NCBI RefSeq assembly: GCF_003628505.1
Contig: NZ_RBZP01000019.1
Location: forward strand, 1-63,242
DNA: 63,242 nucleotides
DNA from: Oceanobacillus halophilus
Lineage (GTDB): Bacteria > Bacillota > Bacilli > Bacillales > Amphibacillaceae
Direction of reading: 5' to 3'
The position numbers and the translations under genes are program-made. Below are positions 29,977 through 37,894 of this stretch, piece by piece. The first letter of the stretch is position 1. The number at the start of each line of letters is the position of its first letter. Under the pieces are notes generated by a model that was given only the letters and a program-made list of their open reading frames with translations, did not search any database and had not been told where the DNA came from.

Positions 29977-30123
29977 ATGGTAACTTTTTTAAGATTAGTA
30001 GCACAATTAGGTTCTAAAGCTGCAAAGTGGGCTTGGGATAACAAAGGTAGAGTGCTTGATTGGATTCGTAACGGTATGGCATTTGATTGGATTATTGATA
30101 AAATCAACAGCATTGTTAACTAA
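29977..30123 (+). CDS. Leaderless bacteriocin, peptide 3
   Basis: A 48-aa peptide, identical in sequence to peptide 2. It lies exactly 218 bp after that gene, with the same ribosome site (AAAGGAGGAATTTTCAT) before the ATG. Two identical copies in one operon may raise dose. Nucleotide differences are silent (CGC/CGT, GAC/GAT). Confidence 0.92.
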   Translation: MVTFLRLVAQLGSKAAKWAWDNKGRVLDWIRNGMAFDWIIDKINSIVN

Positions 30124-30144
30124 TTCTCGGTTTTACTTCTCAAG

Positions 30145-30165
30145 GATAGAGTCGTGACCTCTATC
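30145..30165 (+). other. Intergenic hairpin 2 between bacteriocin genes
   Basis: Same GATAGAG-TCGTGAC-CTCTATC hairpin as at 29927, 218 bp later. Confidence 0.6.
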
Positions 30166-30194
30166 ACTACCATTAATAAGGGAGGAATTTTCAA

Positions 30195-30341
30195 ATGGCT
30201 ACATTTCTAAGATTAGTAGCACAGTTAGGATCTAAAGCTGCAAAGTGGGCTTGGAATAACAAAGGTAGAGTGCTTGATTGGATTCGCAACGGTATGGCAA
30301 TTGAATGGATTATTGATAAAATCAACAGCATTATTAACTAA
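30195..30341 (+). CDS. Leaderless bacteriocin, peptide 4
   Basis: A 48-aa peptide, MATFLRLVAQ to DKINSIIN. It differs from peptides 2 and 3 at five positions (V2A, D21N, F36I, D37E, V47I). Net charge is about +4, the highest of the set. The four Trp and the GSKAAKWAW and NKGRVLDW cores are kept. GGGAGGA precedes the ATG. It is the last intact copy; the following hairpin is longer and may end most transcripts. Confidence 0.92.
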   Translation: MATFLRLVAQLGSKAAKWAWNNKGRVLDWIRNGMAIEWIIDKINSIIN

Positions 30342-30357
30342 TTCTTTTTTTAACTTT

Positions 30358-30388
30358 AAAGGGATAGAGTCGTGACCTCTATCCCTTT
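30358..30388 (+). terminator. Probable terminator after bacteriocin gene 4
   Basis: AAAGGGATAGAG and CTCTATCCCTTT give a 12-bp perfect stem around TCGTGAC. It is an extended version of the intergenic hairpins and is followed by TTTCATT rather than a long T-run. Confidence 0.6.
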
Positions 30389-30399
30389 CATTAAGGTAC

Positions 30400-30495
30400 A
30401 AAGCAATCATCCGGAATGGGATAACAAAGGAAAAATGATTGACTCATCCAATGGACAAGTTGGATTATTAACAAAATCAACAGCATTGTTAAGTG
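30400..30495 (+). pseudogene. Decayed fifth bacteriocin copy
   Basis: TGGGATAACAAAGGAAAAATG (30417 on) matches the WDNKG region. TTGGATTATTAACAAAATCA and AGCATTGTT (30460-30491) match the C-terminal WIIDKINSIV codons. The two parts are 44 nt apart instead of 54, so the frame is broken, and the N-terminal half and start codon are missing. Confidence 0.85.
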
Positions 30496-30570
30496 ATTCC
30501 TTAGTTCATTACTTTCCCTATTATTATATGTCCTAAACCTAGATTGATGACTGCTTATACATACCTACTA

Positions 30571-30855
30571 TTATTCTATATCAAGTTTTTTCATTTTGTC
30601 TAGCTCTTTACTTCTATTCTTTTTTAATGATTTACGCCCGCGACTCCATTGTTCTATAAGAAAGATCATCCCTACAACTAGAAGTATGAGAAAGGCAATG
30701 ATACTTTCTATACGATTGGTGATGAACATCCATGTCATTCCAGTAAGAAAGAGAACGGGAACAATAGCCCCCCAGTACACACTATGACGAGTGGAGAGAA
30801 AATACTGTACAGCACATGCAATAATCACGAGAAAGAAAATCATGAATTCACCCAT
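30571..30855 (-). CDS. Small membrane protein, unknown function
   Basis: 94 aa with about three hydrophobic segments (residues 5-20, 28-47 and 52-72) and a strongly basic C-terminal tail (RGRKSLKKNRSKELDKMKK). It overlaps by one base the upstream DUF2089-type gene (TAATG), so the two form an operon on the strand opposite to the bacteriocin cluster. This pairing of an HTH protein with a small membrane protein resembles anti-sigma or transmembrane-regulator arrangements, but no function is recognised. Confidence 0.75.
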   Translation of the reverse strand: MGEFMIFFLVIIACAVQYFLSTRHSVYWGAIVPVLFLTGMTWMFITNRIESIIAFLILLVVGMIFLIEQWSRGRKSLKKNRSKELDKMKKLDIE

Positions 30856-31154
30856 TACTTATCGATCCTTTCGGTTTTATATTTTTCAATGATACTTTTG
30901 GCATCGTCTAGGCTGATACGATCCTCGATTGCTAATTGTTTTACATAACTAATTAATGGTTCTTTTTCTAAGCTTTCACTTAGTTCCATCTTTTGAATGA
31001 TTCGATCTAACCTGGTTCTTACTGTAGGATAAGAAACTTCATAGCTTTTTGCGATTTTCTTTAATGAACCTGAATTTAAAACAAATTTCCGAATAAACTC
31101 TGCATCTTCTAAATCTAAAGATAAGATCCAAGCAGGTACATCTTTTTTATCCAT
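30855..31154 (-). CDS. DUF2089-like helix-turn-helix protein
   Basis: 99 aa. The N-terminal half contains DLEDAEFIRKFVLNSGSLKKIAKSYEVSYPTVRTRLDRII, an HTH typical of DUF2089 proteins and sigma-70 region 4-like folds. The N-terminal zinc ribbon of longer DUF2089 members is absent. It is divergent from the DUF4064-ABC-PH operon across 178 bp of AT-rich DNA and may regulate it, together with its partner membrane protein (inference). A GGAGG ribosome site precedes the start. Confidence 0.75.
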   Translation of the reverse strand: MDKKDVPAWILSLDLEDAEFIRKFVLNSGSLKKIAKSYEVSYPTVRTRLDRIIQKMELSESLEKEPLISYVKQLAIEDRISLDDAKSIIEKYKTERIDK

Positions 31155-31332
31155 TTCCTAACCTCCTTACATTTTTTATCTTACCACACACTTTAACAAA
31201 AGTGAACATATCTTTTATAAAAAACTAAATAAAATTAAAATATTTATTAAAAAAGTTAAAAATAACATGGAAATATTGTTTAATATATGTTAAGTTATGA
31301 AATAATCAAACAAATAAATGGAGGTAGTTCAA

Positions 31333-31758
31333 ATGAAAAGAACTGGAGAAATGTTATTTTCTATTATCGGAGTGGTGATGTTTATTTTTCTACTGATGGG
31401 AAGTATCCTACTATTTGGAAGCGTTCAGAGTAACGCAGAAACAAAAGATTTGGTACAACAATTTATTCAGGATGAGCAGATAACCGCTGTATCCGTTGAT
31501 CAAGTGGTTGCCTTTTTAGAGAATGGTACATTGTATTTTGTTATTGTCTCGCTGATCAGCATTATCCTAGGTGTTGTTTCCATCATCCTATTAAAAAGAA
31601 ATCAAACACCTGAAACGGCAGGAAAACTTTTAATAATCACTGGCATATTCAGTACTTTACTGACATTGTTTTTGGGAATTTTTGGAGGAGTAGCTTTCCT
31701 GATTGCAGGAATCATGATTATCGCGCGTGGTAAGAAAATGGCTGCTGCTCATTCTTAA
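31333..31758 (+). CDS. DUF4064-like membrane protein in the bacteriocin immunity/export operon
   Basis: 141 aa with hydrophobic segments at about 10-30, 72-92, 102-122 and a short final one. An extracellular loop lies between the first two. The start at ATG 31333 (MKRTGEML) is set by GGAGGTAG eight bases upstream; the frame opens at 31318. It is the first gene of the operon DUF4064-ABC permease-ABC ATPase-PH-PH. A role in self-protection is likely from context only. Confidence 0.7.
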   Translation: MKRTGEMLFSIIGVVMFIFLLMGSILLFGSVQSNAETKDLVQQFIQDEQITAVSVDQVVAFLENGTLYFVIVSLISIILGVVSIILLKRNQTPETAGKLLIITGIFSTLLTLFLGIFGGVAFLIAGIMIIARGKKMAAAHS

Positions 31759-31791
31759 CAAACTATAATCTATCATAAGAAGGTGATTGAA

Positions 31792-32481
31792 GTGTTTACT
31801 ATCTGTTTGAAAGAATTTACATCCTTATTTAAAAGCATTCGATCCATTATCATCATTGCTGTTCTTTTTGGTGTAACAACAGGAGCCGCAAAGCTGATTA
31901 GCCAGTTTGAAGCACAACTAATGGAATTTGGGTTAGGAGATAATGCATATGTTGGCGGATTAATGGTCATTCTTTTTCTAGCGTCCCCACTCTTTGTTAC
32001 AAGCCTGTCCCATAGTGTGATTAATAAAGAAGTGTATGCAAGAACGATTCGATTCCTAGCTACGAAAACATCTAGAGAAAATATAATTATCGGGAAATTT
32101 TTAGGTAATTTATTATTCTGGGTAGCGTGCTTATTTATTTCGCTGTTACTGGTTATACCGTTTTCTCATTACTTTTATTACATCGATTTTATTCAATCGG
32201 TCATCTTTGTCTCTTATTTCATTGGGTTAACGATTTTACTTTCCACGATTATCAGCAATCCAGCCATTACGATGTTCTTAGGGATTACGATATCCATCGT
32301 TTTACCGGTCATTGGTTTATGGAGCATTGGAACAGAAAATATCTTTATAAAGGGAATTAGCTATATCACACCCTATTTTTACTACACCCAAGAAGAGACC
32401 TTTTTCACTTATTTCGTAGCACTATTCACCTGCCTATTCATTGCGCTAAGTTTATTAATCTTTAGAAAGAGGGATTTATAA
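31792..32481 (+). CDS. ABC-2 type transporter permease
   Basis: 229 aa with six membrane segments of the ABC-2 exporter fold and the cytoplasmic segment VINKEVYARTIRFLATKTSRENIIIGKFLGN typical of NatB/bacitracin-type exporters. The start is GTG 31792, after AAGGTGAT; an in-frame GTG at 31783 overlaps that site. It overlaps the ATPase gene by one base. Aureocin A53 and lacticin Q loci also carry such an exporter, which removes the bacteriocin from the producer membrane and secretes it. Confidence 0.85.
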   Translation: MFTICLKEFTSLFKSIRSIIIIAVLFGVTTGAAKLISQFEAQLMEFGLGDNAYVGGLMVILFLASPLFVTSLSHSVINKEVYARTIRFLATKTSRENIIIGKFLGNLLFWVACLFISLLLVIPFSHYFYYIDFIQSVIFVSYFIGLTILLSTIISNPAITMFLGITISIVLPVIGLWSIGTENIFIKGISYITPYFYYTQEETFFTYFVALFTCLFIALSLLIFRKRDL

Positions 32482-33410
32482 TGCAGGCCATTACCACTCA
32501 TAATCTAACCAAAAAATATGGAAAGAAGACCGTTGTGAACCATATTAATTTAAGTGTAAAAAAAGGTATTATCTTTGGATTTCTAGGTAGGAATGGAGCT
32601 GGTAAATCGACTTTTATCAATATGATGACCGGCCTCGCCAAACCGACAAGTGGTTCATTCGAAATACTAGGGCATCAAGAGAGTGCCAGGAAGGATATTC
32701 AGCGGAAAATGGGGGTCTTACCTGACTATTCCTCCTTTTATGAGAACGATACTGCTTTAGATCACTTAACGTACTTTAGTAAAATCTTGCAATTATCATT
32801 ATCGAAAGAAGAGTTACGACAGACCTTAATTAAAGTTGGATTAGAAGATGCAGCAAATGTAAAAATCAAAAATTTCTCGTTTGGAATGAAGAAGAAGTTA
32901 GGAATTGCCCAAGCCATCATGAACCAACCAGAAATTTTATTTCTAGATGAACCAACATCTGGCGTTGATGCAAATTCCGTTCTAACAATCCATGCCCTAA
33001 TTAAAGAGATAGCATCCACTGGCACAACTATTTTCTTAACATCCCATAATCTTGACGAAGTGGAAAAATTATGTGATGAAGTGGCGATTATGAATAAGGG
33101 AGTTATCCAAACAAAAGGAAATATGGATCAGTTAAGAGCCCAATATCAACAAAATATAGCAATCTATATAAAGCATAGTATTCTTTCAGAGAATCAACAA
33201 ATAGACTTAAAGAAGGAGTTAAGCTTTTTAGCAGAAAGCTCGAATATCACCTCGACCTATTCAGAACTTTTTGTTAAGGATGAAAAAGTGATTCCTGAGA
33301 TTAATCGAATACTTGTTAACAACCTAATCGATGTTTATCGAATAGAAGTAGATCAACCATCACTAGAAGAGATTTTTCTTCATTTAGGAGAAGATAGGGA
33401 AAGTGCTTGA
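32481..33410 (+). CDS. ABC transporter ATP-binding protein
   Basis: 309 aa. Walker A is GRNGAGKST, the signature motif FSFGMKKKLG, Walker B ILFLDEPTSG, and the switch His is in TSHNLDEVE. A C-terminal extension of about 90 aa is typical of drug/antibiotic-resistance exporters such as BcrA. It is coupled to the permease by a TAATG overlap. The inferred role is energising immunity and secretion for the four bacteriocin peptides. Confidence 0.9.
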   Translation: MQAITTHNLTKKYGKKTVVNHINLSVKKGIIFGFLGRNGAGKSTFINMMTGLAKPTSGSFEILGHQESARKDIQRKMGVLPDYSSFYENDTALDHLTYFSKILQLSLSKEELRQTLIKVGLEDAANVKIKNFSFGMKKKLGIAQAIMNQPEILFLDEPTSGVDANSVLTIHALIKEIASTGTTIFLTSHNLDEVEKLCDEVAIMNKGVIQTKGNMDQLRAQYQQNIAIYIKHSILSENQQIDLKKELSFLAESSNITSTYSELFVKDEKVIPEINRILVNNLIDVYRIEVDQPSLEEIFLHLGEDRESA

Positions 33411-33474
33411 AGCTTTCCTTTATTCTTCTCTTAAAATCTATAAAAAATACGGTTAGATAAGGAGGACGGTATAA

Positions 33475-33996
33475 GTGTATCAAATAAAAGAACCGACGCA
33501 GAGAATTTCACCAAAGACCATAAAGGTTTGGAGAATTACCGATACATTAAGTATCATAGGATTTCTATGTTTGTTAGGATTTCTTCTATTTTTACACAAT
33601 TATTATAGTTGGTCACCTTGGATCGAATACGTAATCTATGGGTTTCTCGCTCTCACGGCTGTATCAGCAATTATGGAACTGCTTATTATCCCTGTCTATA
33701 AACAGAAAACCTGGAGGTACGAAATCGATCATCATTGCATCCAATTAAAGCATGGTGGTGCTATCAAGAAAACCCATATGGTTATACCAATGGACAAAGT
33801 GTATTATGTGGACACCTATCAAGGACCCCTCTTACAAAAATACCAATTATCCACTATCAAAATTGGTACAGTAGGCTATGTTCATGAAATCCCTGGTATA
33901 CCAGTGGAAGAAGCTACCGAAATACGCAATTACATCGCATACTTAGCAGGAATTTCCAAAATGGATTTAGAAAAGGAAGAGAAAAATGGAAAATAA
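33475..33996 (+). CDS. Bacterial PH-domain membrane protein (YdbS-like)
   Basis: 173 aa. Two membrane helices (about 26-45 and 50-72) precede a bPH2 domain, with WRYEIDHHCIQLKHGGAIKKTHMVIPMDKVYYVDTYQGPLLQKYQL carrying the pattern of the family. GTG start with AAGGAGG upstream. It overlaps the next gene by 11 bp. Two PH-domain proteins of this kind are standard neighbours of aureocin A53/lacticin Q genes and contribute to immunity or secretion (family knowledge), so it supports the bacteriocin call. Confidence 0.85.
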   Translation: MYQIKEPTQRISPKTIKVWRITDTLSIIGFLCLLGFLLFLHNYYSWSPWIEYVIYGFLALTAVSAIMELLIIPVYKQKTWRYEIDHHCIQLKHGGAIKKTHMVIPMDKVYYVDTYQGPLLQKYQLSTIKIGTVGYVHEIPGIPVEEATEIRNYIAYLAGISKMDLEKEEKNGK

Positions 33997-35524
33997 CGTT
34001 TTACATGAAAATAGGGAACCTATAAGAAAGTTACATCCGCTATGGATGTTCGCGGAATTTCTCAAATCAATAAAAGGCTTGTTTTTCTTTTTTATTTTTC
34101 TATCTGTTGTTTTAGGTTTTTCTTCTCATTCTATCTTTTCAATATATGGTTTCATAGGCATTTGTCTATTTCTTTGTTATCAAATTGTATCCATTCTTTT
34201 GGAGTGGAAGCATTTTGGATATTCGATTCAAGATGATGAGCTATTTATTAAAAAAGGAAGATTCCTTACCATTAAACGGTACTTTCCAATAAATCGCATT
34301 CAAAGTTTGAATCAGAGTACACCTTTTTTCCATCGATTATTTGGCTTAACCTCCTTATTAATCGATGCCGGTTCTAGTGACAAGGACAGCTCTATTAAAT
34401 TAGAAATGATTAGCATACAAGATGCCAATGATATTAAAAAGCAACTTTCCAAGCTTGGAAATGGAACTATCGATATAACGGAAGAGGATCATACAAATGA
34501 AGAAACAGCACTTGAAGACACCAAACAGAAACTAAAAAAGCATTATGAAATAAGCGTAAAAGAAATCCTTGTCGCTTCTCTTACTTCACTACGATTACTG
34601 TTCTTTCTCACATTGGTTTATTCGGTTTACTCAGAAATAAGCCATTTCTTTTCGATTGATCAATACGTAGATCAGTTCATCGATATTTTCTTATCATCTT
34701 GGTTCCTAACCATTACTGGCATTGTTCTTTTATTGGTTCTATCGATGCTATATGGAGTATTAAAGACATATATCCAATATGGCGGATTTACCGTTGCATC
34801 TGATTCAAACCATATTTATATTGCCAAAGGAAAAATAAATACAACCTACTCTTCCATAGCAAAAGACCGAATCCAAGCACTAACGATGAACAGTAGTTTT
34901 GTCCATAAATTACTACATATCGTTCAGGTAAAAATGATTAGTGCTACCGATACAGAAGATGAAGTCATTCAAGCATCCAATGTACTATTTCCATTTATAC
35001 ATAAGTATCGTGCAAGAAATCTAATCGCCGAAGTTACGCAGGAATTTCATATTAAAAATAATATGATGAGAATTCCAAGGTCTTCTATCCTTGTCAAACT
35101 ACTAAGAACAATGATCTTATGGTTACTAATTCCAGTTTTCCTTTATTATTTTTATCCTGGATTCTGGTATATTGCCACCATCATCTTCGCTCTGACCATT
35201 TTGTCACAAATAGTAAGTGGATTATATAGCAGTTATTCCATAAATGGCTCCTTTATGCAAATCGAAAAAGGTGCCCTCTCAACAAAGTTTTTTATCACAA
35301 ATAGAGATAAAATAGAACGACTCATCGTAACCGAAACAGCCATTCAACGAAAACTAGGTTTAGCCTCCATGAAAATCATCTCACGAGCCAAACCAACCAA
35401 AACCACAACCATACACGACATACCAAAAGAAGCAGCAAATCGTTACTATGAATGGTATTTGGAAGGGACACGGGGACAGGTTCCTCGTCCCCCTTCCTGT
35501 CTTGCATTTATTGATAAAAATTAG
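33986..35524 (+). CDS. Bacterial PH-domain membrane protein (YdbT-like), repeat-extended C-terminus
   Basis: 512 aa with paired membrane helices and three bPH2-type domains (about 75-165, 265-340, 400-490); IKKGRFLTIKRYFPINRIQSL and FFITNRDKIERLIVTETAIQRKLGLASMKI are typical. It pairs with the preceding smaller PH protein, as YdbS-YdbT do, and would act in bacteriocin immunity or export. The last 18 residues (GTRGQVPRPPSC then LAFIDKN) are encoded by the REP element starting at 35465, so the native stop was lost to insertion. Whether the tail matters is unknown. Confidence 0.85.
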   Translation: MENNVLHENREPIRKLHPLWMFAEFLKSIKGLFFFFIFLSVVLGFSSHSIFSIYGFIGICLFLCYQIVSILLEWKHFGYSIQDDELFIKKGRFLTIKRYFPINRIQSLNQSTPFFHRLFGLTSLLIDAGSSDKDSSIKLEMISIQDANDIKKQLSKLGNGTIDITEEDHTNEETALEDTKQKLKKHYEISVKEILVASLTSLRLLFFLTLVYSVYSEISHFFSIDQYVDQFIDIFLSSWFLTITGIVLLLVLSMLYGVLKTYIQYGGFTVASDSNHIYIAKGKINTTYSSIAKDRIQALTMNSSFVHKLLHIVQVKMISATDTEDEVIQASNVLFPFIHKYRARNLIAEVTQEFHIKNNMMRIPRSSILVKLLRTMILWLLIPVFLYYFYPGFWYIATIIFALTILSQIVSGLYSSYSINGSFMQIEKGALSTKFFITNRDKIERLIVTETAIQRKLGLASMKIISRAKPTKTTTIHDIPKEAANRYYEWYLEGTRGQVPRPPSCLAFIDKN

Positions 35525-35731
35525 TAATTTCAGTAAGTAAAGCAGCACCTGCACACGAATGTAGGTGCTGCTTTTTTCTCATTTTTAGCCTTCTCCCTCG
35601 TGCAGGTGCCTGGCACTCCCCGATTTTTGTCGAATATAGATCGTCCTATTATCACTCTGGTGCAAACGTTTGTTTGATCCTTCGTACAATACAATTTCCA
35701 TTCTGGGACGAGGAACCTGTCCCTCTGTCCC
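35465..35731. repeat. Composite REP element with terminator cargo
   Basis: The left REP is at 35465-35491 (inside the PH-protein reading frame) and the right REP at 35705-35731. Cargo: terminator AAAGCAGCACCTGCA...GGTGCTGCTTTTTT (35539-35577), GGTGCCTGGCACT, TTTGTCGAATATAGA and CAAACGTTTGTTTGA (35663-35677). Nearly identical to the element at 37601. Confidence 0.92.
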
Positions 35732-35832
35732 ATTAAATCAATAATATGAATTGTTTGTAAGAAATACGAACCTGAATACTAAATAAATACTGGTAAAGAC
35801 TAATCTCAAAAGAGAAGGAGATTATTTCTGTT

Positions 35833-36300
35833 ATGTTCGGACTTATTATTGCGATTATTCTTTTTAATATTGTTGCTTTTAGCCTGGTAAAACGACTAAC
35901 TAAAAGTCAAATGGTACATATGTGGTTATTTACGGCCTTCTTTCATCTTATTGTGGATCTTTATTTAGGTTTTAAATATGAAGGTTATTGGTATTTTAAT
36001 CAAGGAATGGAGTGGTTGGATTTGCCAGCCATACTTTTATTATCTCCACCTGCAATCCTGTTGTTTTTAGATAGATATCCATTTCACGAACTTCTTTTAA
36101 AGCGTTTTTTTTATATTGTAGGATGGTCCCTAATAATAGTGGTTTATGAAGCCATTTCTTTGCTTCCAGAACCTTGGGGATTTTTTCATTATGGATGGTG
36201 GAAGTTAGTATATTCAGCCATCCTATACCCACTACTATTCAGCATTGCATTGTTTTATTATAAATGGATTGGTCGTATTGAGGAAAAAGAGAAAGAATAA
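35833..36300 (+). CDS. CBO0543-like integral membrane protein
   Basis: 155 aa with five hydrophobic segments and Trp/Tyr-rich loops (DLYLGFKYEGYWYFNQGMEWLD, PEPWGFFHYGWWKLVYS). The pattern is that of the uncharacterised CBO0543 family of Bacillus spore-former membrane proteins. Ribosome site AAGGAG lies 12 bases upstream. It begins a small run of three membrane-associated genes read in the same direction. Function unknown. Confidence 0.65.
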   Translation: MFGLIIAIILFNIVAFSLVKRLTKSQMVHMWLFTAFFHLIVDLYLGFKYEGYWYFNQGMEWLDLPAILLLSPPAILLFLDRYPFHELLLKRFFYIVGWSLIIVVYEAISLLPEPWGFFHYGWWKLVYSAILYPLLFSIALFYYKWIGRIEEKEKE

Positions 36301-36348
36301 ATTCTTCTAGAAACTAACTATAATTTTTTTCCCAAGGAGTAGCAGTAA

Positions 36349-37137
36349 ATGAACAATTATAGCAATGATAATACAGTAAGGCGTTATAAAGCCCATGTAA
36401 GTGTAGTTGGAACAACCCAACTACATTTACGTAACCCTTATATAATCGCATGGTGGTCTGCTGCATTCCCGGGATTTGGTCACCTTCTTTTGTCTAAATA
36501 TCTTAGGGGATATACCCTTTTTTTGTGGGAGATTCTCGTGAATAATATGTCTCATTTGAATCATGCCATTATGTATTCTTTTACCGGAAATATTAAAATG
36601 GCGATTGAGATCATTGAACCGAGATGGCTTCTTTTATATCTTCCCGTCTATATTTTTGGTATTTGGGACAGTTACAGGACCTCCGTGGATATGAACAAAG
36701 TCTATATATTAGCAGAACGGGAAGATGCAACTTTTAATTCCTATGTCCTTGGGGGAGTGGAAATTAATTATCTAGACAAAAGAAGTCCGATAATGGCAAT
36801 ATTATGGTCCTTTCTTACACCAGGGTTGGGGCAATTATATATCCACCGAGTCATCACGGCAATTTTTGTAATGGCATTTACAATTATTTTTGTGTACTTC
36901 TCCAATTTTCTAATCGCTATTCACCTCCTTTTCCTAGGAGAGATTGGACAAGCGACAGAAACACTTAATCCGCAGTGGTTTTTGTTTCTTCCTTCCCACA
37001 TCGGCTTTGCTGTGTATGATGCATACGTGAATACCGTGGAAAACAATAAACTATACGAAAGTGAACAACGAAATTTTCTAAAGAAGAACTATCAGCAATT
37101 TCGTCTAAAAATAACTGCATCACAAGAGGTGAAATAA
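36349..37137 (+). CDS. Membrane protein with two tandem homologous halves, unknown function
   Basis: 262 aa. Two repeats of about 100 aa are visible: PYIIAWWSAAFPGFGHLLL...EPRWLLLYLPVYIFGIWDSYRTSVDMNKVY and PIMAILWSFLTPGLGQLYI...NPQWFLFLPSHIGFAVYDAYVNTVENNKLYE. Each has a Pro-Gly-hydrophobic hairpin pair and a Trp/Asp/Tyr end motif, like small TM2-type modules. It is followed after one base by the next gene (operon). No function is assigned. Confidence 0.7.
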   Translation: MNNYSNDNTVRRYKAHVSVVGTTQLHLRNPYIIAWWSAAFPGFGHLLLSKYLRGYTLFLWEILVNNMSHLNHAIMYSFTGNIKMAIEIIEPRWLLLYLPVYIFGIWDSYRTSVDMNKVYILAEREDATFNSYVLGGVEINYLDKRSPIMAILWSFLTPGLGQLYIHRVITAIFVMAFTIIFVYFSNFLIAIHLLFLGEIGQATETLNPQWFLFLPSHIGFAVYDAYVNTVENNKLYESEQRNFLKKNYQQFRLKITASQEVK

Positions 37138-37138
37138 G

Positions 37139-37600
37139 TTGCAAATCTTCTCTACTTTTGAGCACTCATCCTATCTCGAGTTAGCGATTACCTCTATAGA
37201 GAAAGCAGGAATACAAAAAGAAAATATTCTTGCTGTACCGCTTATGAACCGAGTTCAAGAAAGGAAATTATTTGATACACTTCATCGCGCTGACGGTATT
37301 AGTTTATTTGATAAAGGAGCGGCCATTGGAACAGCATTTTCTGTTATTGGAACGAGTATTGGTTTTGTACTAGAATGGGGGCCGATTTTTTGGGGATTAA
37401 TAGGTGGTGCAACTGGATTTATCATTGGATTTATAATAGATTTCATCTTTTATAAAATCATACATAAAAGAAAAAGGATATTAGAAGGAAAACATTCCGA
37501 AGTAATCTTAGTGATCAACTGCCCTAATGAACTGACAGAAAAAGTAGAACAGCTGTTATGGGACCATCTTGCATTAGGAGTAGCAAAAATAGATGGATAA
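37139..37600 (+). CDS. Small membrane protein with glycine-rich hairpin, unknown function
   Basis: 153 aa from a TTG start with AGAGGTG upstream, one base after the preceding gene. The soluble N-terminal 60 residues resemble a small alpha/beta domain (SYLELAITSIEKAGIQKENILAVPL). Two Gly-rich membrane segments (AAIGTAFSVIGTSIGFVLEWG and FWGLIGGATGFIIGFIIDF) follow, then a basic stretch and a second short soluble part. It probably works with the upstream duplicated membrane protein. A REP element begins at the base after its TAA. Confidence 0.65.
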   Translation: MQIFSTFEHSSYLELAITSIEKAGIQKENILAVPLMNRVQERKLFDTLHRADGISLFDKGAAIGTAFSVIGTSIGFVLEWGPIFWGLIGGATGFIIGFIIDFIFYKIIHKRKRILEGKHSEVILVINCPNELTEKVEQLLWDHLALGVAKIDG

Positions 37601-37883
37601 GGGACATGGGGACAGGTTCCTCGTCCCCCTTCCTGTTTTGCTTTTTTTGACAAAAATTAGTAATTTCACTAAGTAAAGCAGCACCTGCACACGGATGCAG
37701 ATGCTGCTTTTTTCTCATTTTTAACCTTCTCCCCCTCGTGCAAGTGCCATCCTGCAGGTGCCTGGCACTCCTCGATTTTTGTCGAATATAGACCGTCTTA
37801 TTTTCACGCTGTTTCAAACGTTTGTTTGGCCCTTCGTACAATACCATTTCCATTCTGGGACGAGGAACCTGTCCCTCTGTCCC
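37601..37883. repeat. Composite REP element with terminator cargo
   Basis: The left REP (37601-37627) starts immediately after a stop codon; the right REP is at 37857-37883. The cargo is highly similar to that at 35465: terminator at 37675-37713, GGTGCCTGGCACT, TTTGTCGAATATAGA and CAAACGTTTGTTTG (37815-37828). A local duplication of the GTGCC block adds length. Confidence 0.92.
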
Positions 37884-37894
37884 CTCTGTCCTAC

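Larger units (their letters stand above)
29759..30388 (+). repeat. 218-bp tandem repeat carrying bacteriocin genes 2-4
   Basis: Start codons at 29759, 29977 and 30195 are exactly 218 bp apart. Each unit has a ribosome site, a 48-codon ORF and a GATAGAG/CTCTATC hairpin. The first two units are nearly identical; the third is slightly diverged; a truncated relic follows. Confidence 0.93.

Noticed and set aside
30571..31154. Toxin-antitoxin pair
   Set aside because: A coupled HTH and small membrane protein is suggestive, but neither resembles a known toxin or antitoxin; a regulatory pair fits better.
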